Origin: Streptomyces sp. F63
Lineage (GTDB): Bacteria; Actinomycetota; Actinomycetes; Streptomycetales; Streptomycetaceae
DNA: 64,000 nucleotides
Direction: 5' to 3'
NCBI RefSeq assembly: GCF_018070345.1
Contig: NZ_JAGPXX010000001.1
Location: 1 to 64,000, forward strand
The translations under genes were made by a program, and so were the position numbers. Numbering within the stretch: position 1 is the first letter of the stretch; the number at the start of each line of letters is the position of its first letter. The notes beneath the pieces were generated by a model that was not told the origin of the DNA, did no database searches, and saw nothing but the letters and a program-made list of their open reading frames with translations. Below, piece after piece: positions 1 to 7,712 of this stretch.

Positions 1-61
1 AAGAGCGGCGCGACCGGAGGAATAATCCGGACCGCGCACAGCGTCCTCGCTGTAGTAAATG

Positions 62-215
62 CCCCCCGCACCATCGCCGAAGCGGCCGGCGGGAGGACTT
101 TCAAAGGAACCACATCCGGCAGCAATCGAATCGACTTGCCGCCCGGACGGGGTATCAACATATCTGGCGTTGACTTTTGGCACGCTGTTGAGTTCTCAAG
201 GAACGGACGCTTCCT
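62..215 (-). promoter_or_regulatory. probable rRNA operon leader (16S gene lies left of the window)
   Basis: Read on the minus strand, this stretch contains CTTGAGAACTCAACAGCGTG followed by CCAAAAGTCAACGCCAGATA and then TGTTGATACCCCGTCC. These blocks are what I remember from leaders upstream of Streptomyces 16S rRNA genes; the TTGAGAACTCAACAG block is the actinobacterial relative of the rrn processing or antitermination sequence. No mature 16S sequence is in the window. The adjoining stretch to 555 has no convincing gene and probably holds the rrn promoters, which I could not place exactly. Assignment is from memory of rrn leaders and from orientation. Confidence 0.6.
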
Positions 216-555
216 TCGGCCCCGTCTCCGGGCCCTCCGGGCGCTTCCCTTCGGTGTTTCCAACCCTACCAGACGCTTTCCGGGCCGCTTTCCCGCCCGT
301 ATTTCGATTCCAGTCCCCGTTGGAGAGGGTTTCCGCTTGCGCCTTCCGGCGCGGCCCCTACGTTAGCGGAATCCCCGGCCGACTCATAATCGAGCCTTTC
401 GGTATCGAATTCCGGCATGCCGAAATCGACCCCGATCGGGGAGACCGTGCGGTAGTGGGTGCCGCCGGACGCGGCGCGAGTGGCTGCCGAGAGTCATGAG
501 TCTCCGCGGCAACCCGGAGAACACTACGGATGGTGCAGGGGGGTGTCAACTCGCA

Positions 556-1104
556 TCAGTCCAGGTCGCTGAGGCGCCCTTCGGCATCGGGCTGGGCGTC
601 CTCGACCCGCCGGAGGAGACGCGTGAGCAGTTCCCCCAGGAGAGCGCGTTCCGTTGTCGTCAGATCCTGGAGCAGCCCCTCCTCGAAGACGGTCGCCAGG
701 CGCATCACCTCAAGCCACTTCTCCCGGCCGGCCGCCGTCAGCTCCACGATCACGCGGACCCGGTTGCTCTCGTCGCGTTCCCGGGTGACGAGGCCCTCGC
801 CGACCATGCGGTCGATGCGGTGGGTCATCGCGGCCGGTGTCAGGCCGAGCCGCTTGGCCAGGTCGCCGGGGCCGAGCCGGTAGGGCGCACCGGAGAGGAC
901 CAGGGCCTGAAGGACCTCCCATTCGGCGTTGCTCATGCCGAGGGTGGCGGTCTGCCGGCCATAGGCGACGTTCATCCTGCGGTTCAGCCGCTGCAACGAG
1001 GAGACGACCTGTTCGACCTGGGGGTCGAGGTCGCGGAACTCGCGCTGGTAGGCGGCGATCTGCTCCTCGATGCTCGGCTCGTCCTCGGTGGCGTTGTCAG
1101 ACAT
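556..1104 (-). CDS. MarR-family transcriptional regulator
   Basis: A 182-residue protein with a MarR winged helix: the recognition region reads LGPGDLAKRLGLTPAAMTHRIDRM and is followed by a basic wing with DESNRVRV, between N- and C-terminal dimerisation helices. Length is normal for the family. The ATG at 1104 was chosen because the sequence from MSDNATEDEP looks coding, whereas the longer frame runs into the intergenic region. It is divergent from an MFS transporter at 1275, the usual layout for a MarR repressor controlling an efflux pump. An inverted repeat at 1166-1182 in the shared intergenic region is a likely operator. The ligand cannot be read from sequence. Confidence 0.9.
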   Translation of the reverse strand: MSDNATEDEPSIEEQIAAYQREFRDLDPQVEQVVSSLQRLNRRMNVAYGRQTATLGMSNAEWEVLQALVLSGAPYRLGPGDLAKRLGLTPAAMTHRIDRMVGEGLVTRERDESNRVRVIVELTAAGREKWLEVMRLATVFEEGLLQDLTTTERALLGELLTRLLRRVEDAQPDAEGRLSDLD

Positions 1105-1165
1105 GGCGGGCAGTATGACACGCATCTCTTTGGCGCCGAAGACTTTCAAGGTGTACTCTTCATAG

Positions 1166-1182
1166 TCGAAGTTTAGGTTCGA
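1166..1182. promoter_or_regulatory. candidate MarR operator
   Basis: Inverted repeat TCGAA-7 nt-TTCGA in an AT-richer patch between the divergent MarR and MFS genes. Half-site spacing suits a winged-helix dimer. The function is inferred from position and symmetry. Confidence 0.45.
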
Positions 1183-1274
1183 AATCTTTGGAGTGCGGTC
1201 GTGGCGACCGTGGCCTCGCCCTGCTGCTCCCCTCGTCGGACCTCCGTGACCTCTTCCCTCCACGACCTGGGCAG

Positions 1275-2600
1275 GTGAGTGTGACCACCGCGATGAGCGG
1301 CGCGCTGCGCCGGATTCAGCTGGGCAACGCGCTGAGCGCGTTCGGCAACGGCTTCACCGTTCCGTATCTGTTTCTGTATGTGGCACGGGTGCGGGAGCTC
1401 GGAGCGGGGACGGCCGGCGTCGTGCTGGCGGTGTTCGCGCTGGCCGCTCTGGTGGTGCTGCCGTTCACCGGCCGGATCATCGACCGCCGGGGGCCGCTTC
1501 CGGTGGTGCTCGTGGGCTCGGTCGCCGCAGCCGCGGGGTCCGCCGGTATGGGGGTGGCGTCCACCGAGGTGCTGGTCATCGCGGCGGCCGCGCTGCTGGG
1601 CACGGGGATATCGGTGATCCAGCCCGCTCTGGCGACGCTGATCGTCTGGTGCTCGGCACCGGCCGGCCGCTCGCGGGCGTTCGCCACCCAGTTCTTCCTG
1701 GCCAACCTCGGCCTGGGCATCGGCGGTCTGCTCGGCGGGCTGATCGTGGATGTCTCCCGTGCCGCGAGTTTCATGGTCCTGTTCGGGATCGAAGCGGTCA
1801 TGTTCCTGGTGCTCGGCGCCGCGGTGGCTTCCGTGCGGCCGGCCAGGGCAGCGGGTGCCGGCCCCCGCCCCGGGGAGACGGTCCCGGTCGGCGACAGGGA
1901 CGGGAACGGCTGGCGGGTCCTCCTCCGGGACCGGTCCATGGTGGGCCTGTGCGCGCTGGGATTCGTGATGTTCTTCGCCTGCTACGGCCAGTTCGAGTCG
2001 GGGCTCTCCGCCTTCGCCGTCGATGTCGCGCGCATAGCCCCCGCCACCCTCGGGGTGGCTCTGGCCGCGAACACAGCGGTCATCGTGCTGGCGCAGTTCG
2101 TCGTCCTGCGGCTGGTGGAGCGACGGCGGCGGAGCCGTGTCATCGCCCTGGTGGGTCTCATATGGACCCTGGCCTGGGTGGCAGCCGGTGCGTCAGGACT
2201 GCCGCACGGCAGTCACGGCTTGGCGGTGGCAGCCATTGTCTCGACCTACGCACTGTTCGGCCTGGGGGAGGCGATGCTGTCGCCGACCCTGGCCCCGCTC
2301 GTGGCGGACCTGGCTCCGCGAGAGCTGATCGGCCGGTACAACTCCGCTTTCGCTCTGGTGAAGCAGCTCGCGCTGGCAGTGGGGCCCGCGGCGGGCGGAC
2401 TCCTGGCCGGCGCCGGGGCATACACCGCGTATATCGCGATGCTGATCGCCTGCTCACTGGGGATCTCGGTCCTGGCCCTGCGCCTGGGGAGGCGGCTCAC
2501 GCCGGACCAGGACGCCCCTCTGCGGACAGCGGCACAGCCGGTTCCCGCGGCGGCCGGCGCCGAGGCACGGACTCCGGCGCCGGTGGTGGCGGGCGTCTGA
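1275..2600 (+). CDS. MFS drug/metabolite efflux transporter
   Basis: About 441 residues with roughly twelve hydrophobic segments and the MFS motif A loop GRIIDRRG after the second helix, typical of proton-driven DHA1 exporters. The start is uncertain: GTG at 1275 or ATG at 1293, since no strong ribosome binding site is visible. The C-terminal 30 residues are a Pro/Ala-rich cytoplasmic tail. It is divergent from the MarR gene, so it is probably that regulator's target. The substrate is unknown. Confidence 0.85.
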   Translation: MSVTTAMSGALRRIQLGNALSAFGNGFTVPYLFLYVARVRELGAGTAGVVLAVFALAALVVLPFTGRIIDRRGPLPVVLVGSVAAAAGSAGMGVASTEVLVIAAAALLGTGISVIQPALATLIVWCSAPAGRSRAFATQFFLANLGLGIGGLLGGLIVDVSRAASFMVLFGIEAVMFLVLGAAVASVRPARAAGAGPRPGETVPVGDRDGNGWRVLLRDRSMVGLCALGFVMFFACYGQFESGLSAFAVDVARIAPATLGVALAANTAVIVLAQFVVLRLVERRRRSRVIALVGLIWTLAWVAAGASGLPHGSHGLAVAAIVSTYALFGLGEAMLSPTLAPLVADLAPRELIGRYNSAFALVKQLALAVGPAAGGLLAGAGAYTAYIAMLIACSLGISVLALRLGRRLTPDQDAPLRTAAQPVPAAAGAEARTPAPVVAGV

Positions 2601-2703
2601 CGGCTCGCCGGTGCGCCGTGCCCAGCCGCCGGCCGGCGGTTCCGGGGACGGGGGCGGGGCGCCGAGGCTGCGGCTGTGGTGTCCTGCGGCGGGGGGGCGG
2701 GCG

Positions 2704-4743
2704 TCAGGGGTGTGGAGTGCGGCAGCTCTCGGGAAGGGCGAATTCGCACCACACGGCCTTGCCGCCGCCCGGGGTGCGCCGGGAGCCCCAGGAGGAGGCG
2801 ATGGTCGCGATGATCGAGATGCCGCGGCCGGACTCATCCGCCGGCTCGGCGCGGCGGCGTCGCGGGAGGTGGTCGTCCCCGTCCGTCACCTCGACGATCA
2901 GCCGGCGATCGGTGCGGCGCAGCCGGAGCCGCATGGGCGGGGTGCCGTGCTGGAGAGAGTTGGCGACCAGTTCACTCGCGGCCAGGACGCCCAGGTCGTG
3001 CAGTTCGGTGGGAAAACGCCAGCTGGTGAGGACGCCCGAGGCGAACGCGCGGGCGCGGGGCGCCGCTTCGACACCTCCGAGGAGATCGAGGGCGGCGTTG
3101 TGGAACAGCTCCGCGTCGTGTCCGGTACGGGCGGGGTGCTGGAGGACGAGGACGGCGACGTCGTCGTCATGGTCCGCGGTGACTCCCAGGGCGCGGATCA
3201 GCCGGTCGCAGACGGCCTCCGGAGTGCCGTCGGCGCCCGCGAGGGCTTGTTCGAGCGCGGAGAGGCCGTCGTCGATGTCGGCGTCGCGGCGCTCGACGAG
3301 GCCGTCGGTGTAGAGCACGGCGGTGGCGCCGGGCTCCAGCGGTACGGAGCCGGAGGCGTGCACCCAGCCTCCGGTGCCGAGCGGGGGGCCGGTGGGTTCG
3401 GCGGCTCGGTGCACCGAGCCGTCGGCGTTGCGGACGACGATCGGCAGGTGACCGGCGGAGGCGTGGACGAGGCGGTTCTCGTTGGGGTCGTGAACGGCAT
3501 AGAGGCAGGTGGCGATCTGGTGGGGGTCGATCTCTGCGGCGAGGCCGTCCAGGAGCTGGAGCACCTCGTGCGGTGGCAGGTCGAGCCGTGCGTAGGCCCG
3601 TACTGCTGTGCGGAGTTGGCCCATCACCGCCGCGGCGCGGACACCTCGGCCCATGACGTCACCGATGACCAGGGCCGTGCGGCCGGCGCCGAGCGTGATG
3701 ACGTCGTACCAGTCGCCGCCCACGGCTTCGTCGGTGCCGCCCGGCTGGTAGGTGGCGGCGACGCGCAGATCGTCGGGCTGTTCGAGTTTCTGCGGGAGCA
3801 GGCTGCGCTGGAGGGTGACGGCGGTCTCACGCTGGCGGCGCTCGCTCGTGCGCAGCCGCTCGGCGGCCTCGACCTGGTCGGTGACGTCCGTGGCGAAGAC
3901 CATGACGCCCTTGCGGGGAGCGCCCGGCCGGGGCGGGTGGCGGTCCACGGCCGCCGCCGCGCGCAGGACGGCCCGTGCGGCCGAGCGGTCGCGGGCGCCG
4001 TCGTGGCCGTCGTGGCCGTCGTGGCCGTCGTGGCCGTCGTGGCCGTCGTGGCCGTCGTGGCCGTCGGCGGCCGCCGTGCCACCGGGGGCGGCGGGAACCG
4101 CGCTCCCCGAGGAGGAGCCGTGCGCCGGTGCCACCTCCGGAGCGGCGCCGGCGGGGGATTCACCGTCCGGGGAAGGGCCCGTGGCGGTGCCGGAACCGGC
4201 GGGGGCGGCGGCTCCGCCGGCGTACGGTTTGCCGTCCGGCGCATCGGCGGGGGCGAGTTCGACGGGGGTGCAGGTGAAGGTGTAGTGCCGCGAGCGGGAC
4301 AGCCCCCGGGCCCGGCGCGCCTTGAGGGTGCGGGGCCTTCCGCTGCGCAGGACCTGGTCCATGAGCGGCAGCAGGCCGAGCTCCGTGAGCTCCGGCAACA
4401 GGTCCCGGGCGGGGCCGCCGAGCGAGCGGTCGCCGAAGACGGTGGTGTAGGCGTCGTTGACGTACGCAATGCGGTGCTCGGGGCCGTGGACGACCGCGAC
4501 CAGGCCGGGTACCTGGTCGAGGACGTCACGCGCCAGCAGTTCCCGCGCGGCCGGGTGTCCGCCCGCCACGCTCTCGGACCCGGCCGGTGGTGGCGTCTCC
4601 AACGGCTCCGGCCGCTCCTCCCGGGCACTGGGCACGGCGCTGCCCGGCGCGGACGGGGCCTGGGGATCGCCGCCGCGGCCGGATCGCACCGCGGCGCGTC
4701 GCTGTGTACCGGGGAGCCGGGAGCTCCAGCGCGTGAAGTTCAC
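2704..4743 (-). CDS. PAS / PP2C (SpoIIE-type) phosphatase / HATPase fusion
   Basis: About 679 residues in three modules. A PAS-like sensor lies at roughly residues 70-150 (VPGLVAVV, AYVNDAYTTVFG). A SpoIIE-like phosphatase lies at about 300-520 (LQRSLLP, GGDWYDV, GDVMGRG, TDGLVERR). A GHKL ATPase lies at about 580-679 (ASELVANSLQHG N-box; VEVTDGD; DESGRGISII). Such proteins act in partner-switching control of sigma factors, combining anti-anti-sigma phosphatase and anti-sigma kinase activities. A low-complexity linker carries seven GHD repeats. GTG 4743 was chosen because GAGG precedes it by 9 nt and a TATACC hexamer lies upstream; ATG 4845 is the alternative. The signal sensed is unknown. 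Confidence 0.85.
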   Translation of the reverse strand: MNFTRWSSRLPGTQRRAAVRSGRGGDPQAPSAPGSAVPSAREERPEPLETPPPAGSESVAGGHPAARELLARDVLDQVPGLVAVVHGPEHRIAYVNDAYTTVFGDRSLGGPARDLLPELTELGLLPLMDQVLRSGRPRTLKARRARGLSRSRHYTFTCTPVELAPADAPDGKPYAGGAAAPAGSGTATGPSPDGESPAGAAPEVAPAHGSSSGSAVPAAPGGTAAADGHDGHDGHDGHDGHDGHDGHDGARDRSAARAVLRAAAAVDRHPPRPGAPRKGVMVFATDVTDQVEAAERLRTSERRQRETAVTLQRSLLPQKLEQPDDLRVAATYQPGGTDEAVGGDWYDVITLGAGRTALVIGDVMGRGVRAAAVMGQLRTAVRAYARLDLPPHEVLQLLDGLAAEIDPHQIATCLYAVHDPNENRLVHASAGHLPIVVRNADGSVHRAAEPTGPPLGTGGWVHASGSVPLEPGATAVLYTDGLVERRDADIDDGLSALEQALAGADGTPEAVCDRLIRALGVTADHDDDVAVLVLQHPARTGHDAELFHNAALDLLGGVEAAPRARAFASGVLTSWRFPTELHDLGVLAASELVANSLQHGTPPMRLRLRRTDRRLIVEVTDGDDHLPRRRRAEPADESGRGISIIATIASSWGSRRTPGGGKAVWCEFALPESCRTPHP
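3998..4060. repeat. 7 x 9-bp tandem repeat (CCGTCGTGG)
   Basis: Seven exact copies of a 9-bp unit inside the phosphatase gene. On the coding strand they encode Gly-His-Asp repeated seven times in the linker between the PAS and phosphatase modules. In-frame expansion or contraction would change the linker without disrupting the gene, and the His/Asp repeat could bind metal (inference). Confidence 0.95.
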
Positions 4744-4989
4744 TGAGATTTGCCTCGTGATGTCGCTTCGGATCAGCGGACGGCCGGGGTATACCGCTGG
4801 TTTGCAGGTTCGGAAAGGGGAGCGGGGCCCGGCGGTGCCGGTCACCGCCGTCCCGGAACCGGGAGGCAGCGGCTCTTCTGACGGGTGGAAGCCCGCCCCT
4901 GATGGTCACATGCCCAGTGTGGCGGACTGGGCTGACATCCGTCAGACGAGGCCGCGGATCGCCGAGTTCCGGCTTACCGCCTCTTCGGA

Positions 4990-6333
4990 TCATCTGCCGT
5001 CGGACGGGTGATCCGTCCCGGCCGCGAGTTCGAATTCGGCGCGGGGGTGTTCCAGGGAGCCAAGAGAGACGATCTCGCGTTTGAAGAGTCCGGCGAGGGA
5101 CCATTCGGCGATCACCCGGGCCTTGCGGTTGAAGGTCGGTACTCGGCCGAGGTGGTAGACGCGGTGCATCAGCCAGGCCGGATAGCCCTTGATCTTTCTG
5201 CCGTACACATGGGCGACGCCTTTGTGGAGTCCGAGGGAGGCGACCGATCCGGCGTGGGCGTGCTGGTAGTTCCTGGTCCTGCCGCCGCGGAGCGAGGCGA
5301 CGAGGTTGTCGGCGAGGGTCCGCGCCTGGCGTACGGCGTGCTGCGCGTTGGGGGCGCACAGCGCGTCGGGGGTGCCCGCGGCCAGGTCCGGCACGTCGGC
5401 TGCGTCGCCCGCGGCCCAGGCGTGCTCGGTGCCGTCGACGCGCAGGGCCGCCGTGCACCGCAGCCTGCCCCGGTCGCCCAGCGGCAGGCCGCTCGCGGCG
5501 AGCACGGGGTGCGGTTTCACGCCTGCCGTCCACACCAGGGTGCGGGTGGGGAATCGAGAGCCGTCGCTGAGCACCGCGACCCGTTTCTCACAGGAGGCGA
5601 GCCGGGTGTCCAGGCGGATGTCGATGTTGCGGCCGCGCAGTTCCCGGACGGCGTAGGTGCCCATCTCCTCGCCGACCTCGGGCAGGATGCGTCCGGTCGC
5701 CTCGACGAGGATCCACTTCATGTCCTCGGGTTCGACGTTGTGGTAGTAGCGCACGGCGTAGCGGGCCATGTCCTCCAGTTCGGCGATCGCCTCCACGCCC
5801 GCGTAGCCGCCGCCGACGAAGACGAAGGTGAGGGCGGCGTCCCGGACCGCCGGGTCACGGGTCGAGGATGCGATGTCGAGCTGCTCCAGGACGTGGTTGC
5901 GGAGCATGATGGCTTCCTCGACCGTCTTGAAGCCGATGCCGAACTCGGCGAGGCCGGGGACGGGGAGGGTGCGCGAGACCGAGCCGGGCGCGAGCACCAG
6001 CTCGTCGTAACCGATCTCGACCGGAGCGGCGCCCTCCTCCTCCGTGGCGAGGGTTCGTACGGTCGCGGTGCGCGCCGCGTGGTCGATGGCCGTGGCCTCG
6101 CCGACCACCACCTGGCACTTCCTCAGCACGCGGCGCAGCGGGACGACGACGTGGCGGGGGGAGATCGAGCCGGCCGCGGCCTCGGGCAGGAACGGCTGGT
6201 AGGTCATATAGGGGTCGGGGTCGAGCACGGTGATCAGTGCCTCACCGCGTTTGAGCCTCCGCTGGAGCCGCAGGGCGGTGTACATCCCGACACAGCCACC
6301 GCCGACCACGAGAATGCGCGCCGGTTCCGTCAC
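4990..6333 (-). CDS. type II NADH dehydrogenase-like FAD oxidoreductase
   Basis: 447-residue flavoprotein of the NDH-2 family. The N-terminal FAD-binding fold has VVGGGCVGMYTAL at about residues 8-20, the NAD(P)-binding fold has FVGGGYAGVE near the middle, and the FAD-contacting WAAGDAADVP motif comes later. NDH-2 enzymes pass electrons from NADH to menaquinone at the inner membrane face without pumping protons. GTG 6333 is preceded by GAGGAGA at a 6-nt spacing. It is divergent from an AtrA-like TetR gene, matching the SCO4118/SCO4119 arrangement of S. coelicolor as I recall it. A 7-bp hairpin at 4912-4932 lies just past the stop codon. Confidence 0.9.
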   Translation of the reverse strand: MTEPARILVVGGGCVGMYTALRLQRRLKRGEALITVLDPDPYMTYQPFLPEAAAGSISPRHVVVPLRRVLRKCQVVVGEATAIDHAARTATVRTLATEEEGAAPVEIGYDELVLAPGSVSRTLPVPGLAEFGIGFKTVEEAIMLRNHVLEQLDIASSTRDPAVRDAALTFVFVGGGYAGVEAIAELEDMARYAVRYYHNVEPEDMKWILVEATGRILPEVGEEMGTYAVRELRGRNIDIRLDTRLASCEKRVAVLSDGSRFPTRTLVWTAGVKPHPVLAASGLPLGDRGRLRCTAALRVDGTEHAWAAGDAADVPDLAAGTPDALCAPNAQHAVRQARTLADNLVASLRGGRTRNYQHAHAGSVASLGLHKGVAHVYGRKIKGYPAWLMHRVYHLGRVPTFNRKARVIAEWSLAGLFKREIVSLGSLEHPRAEFELAAGTDHPSDGR

Positions 6334-6713
6334 AGAGGGTCTCCTCGCGATGTCGTTCCGCCGTGCCCGCTCCCTGACGGCACGGCACCCTCCCATGACG
6401 CACCGGCGACGGCCGTTTGTCCACAGGCCCCGCGAAATGTATGACCGGGAAGCCGCGGCGTACGGAACGGGTCATTCCGCCGGGGCGGTCGCAAGCTCCG
6501 CAGGTCAGCGTGGAGCCGGTCGCCGTCGTGGGCGCATCGGCCGGAGCCGGGCGCTCCTCCGCGCGGGCCCGGGGGCGGTCTGTGCGGAACTGCCCTCTTC
6601 TTTCCGGGCCTGGGCTCAACTATGTTCGTATCCCGTCGGGGGAGCCAGACCGTCTCCCGGCAGTCACGGCGGGGAGTCTCCGGGGGGAGACGTCATGTAC
6701 CGGGGGAAAACAC
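6334..6713. other. divergent intergenic region, NDH-2 / AtrA-like gene
   Basis: 380 bp with no supported gene. It must hold both divergent promoters. I found no convincing operator palindrome. Confidence 0.6.
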
Positions 6714-7490
6714 ATGCATACGCAGAGTTCTCATTGGCCGGCCGCTCTCGCGTCCGCACCGGACGGCAGCGCACGGACGGCCGCGAGCAGTTCCGAGGTC
6801 ATCGGCGCCACGCGTTCGGCGCCGTTGCGGGTGGACGCACAGCGCAATCTGGAGCATGTCCTGCGCGCGGCGCGCGAAGTCTTCGGTGAACTGGGCTACG
6901 GGGCGCCGATGGAGGATGTCGCACGGCGGGCGCGGGTCGGTGTGGGCACCGTCTACCGGCGCTTTCCCAGCAAGGACGTGCTCGTCCGGCGGATAGCCGA
7001 GGAGGAGACCGCGCGGCTCACCGAGCAGGCGCGGGCCGCCCTGGGCCAGGAGGAGGAGCCGTGGTCGGCGCTCTCCCGCTTCCTGCGCACCTCCGTCGCC
7101 TCCGGGGCCGGTCGCCTGCTGCCGCCGCAGGTCCTGCGGGTCGGCGTCGGCCCGGACGCCGAAGGGGCGGACGCCACCACGGCACGGGTGCCGCAGCAGC
7201 GGCAGCCGGCCGCCCTACCGGGGCAGGGCCAGCCGGATCTGCGGCTCGTCGAGCGGGCTCCCGAGCCGGGCGAGCACGATGCGGGGGCCGCGGTCCTGCT
7301 GGACGTCGTCGGGCAGTTGGTCGACCGGGCCCGGGCGGCCGGCGAGCTGCGCGGTGATGTGACCGTCGCCGACGTACTGCTCGTGATAGCCACCGCCGCT
7401 CCGGCACTGCCCGACGCGGCACAGCAGCAAGCGGCGTCGGCGCGGCTTCTGGAGATCCTTCTGGAAGGGCTGCGTCCGCGCACGCTCTGA
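6714..7490 (+). CDS. atrA: TetR-family regulator, probable AtrA orthologue
   Basis: 258 residues with an N-terminal TetR helix-turn-helix at about residues 45-92 (AREVFGELGYG, MEDVARRARVGVGTVYRRF, SKDVLVRRI) and a variable ligand domain. ATG 6714 has a GGGGGA ribosome binding site 6-7 nt upstream; the reading frame further upstream is not protein-like. In S. coelicolor the TetR gene between an NADH dehydrogenase gene and the SCO4117 sigma-like gene is atrA (SCO4118), an activator of actII-ORF4 and other developmental genes. The same neighbours occur here, so the name rests on remembered synteny and family, not on an alignment. The middle of the protein is unusually Gln/Ala/Pro-rich. Confidence 0.75.
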   Translation: MHTQSSHWPAALASAPDGSARTAASSSEVIGATRSAPLRVDAQRNLEHVLRAAREVFGELGYGAPMEDVARRARVGVGTVYRRFPSKDVLVRRIAEEETARLTEQARAALGQEEEPWSALSRFLRTSVASGAGRLLPPQVLRVGVGPDAEGADATTARVPQQRQPAALPGQGQPDLRLVERAPEPGEHDAGAAVLLDVVGQLVDRARAAGELRGDVTVADVLLVIATAAPALPDAAQQQAASARLLEILLEGLRPRTL

Positions 7491-7712
7491 GGGCGGGGCT
7501 TCCGCCGTCCTCCGGGGACCGTCGGGCCGGGTCCGCGTGCCCGTCCGGCCGGACGTTCCCCGTCCCTCCGGGCAGGGTGGCCTCGCGCGCGTTGTCCGTG
7601 AAGCTGTCCTGTCCGGTGGGTGGTTCCGGTTCCCTGTCCGGGTCCGGGGCCGCGAGGTGTGGCAGTCTTTCCCGGGGACCGGGGTGCGTCGTCGGGTACG
7701 GGGGCTTCTGCC

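Noticed and set aside
2611..4746. 711-codon plus-strand frame opposite the PAS-phosphatase gene
   Set aside because: Antisense shadow; the minus strand shows ordered PAS, PP2C and HATPase motifs.
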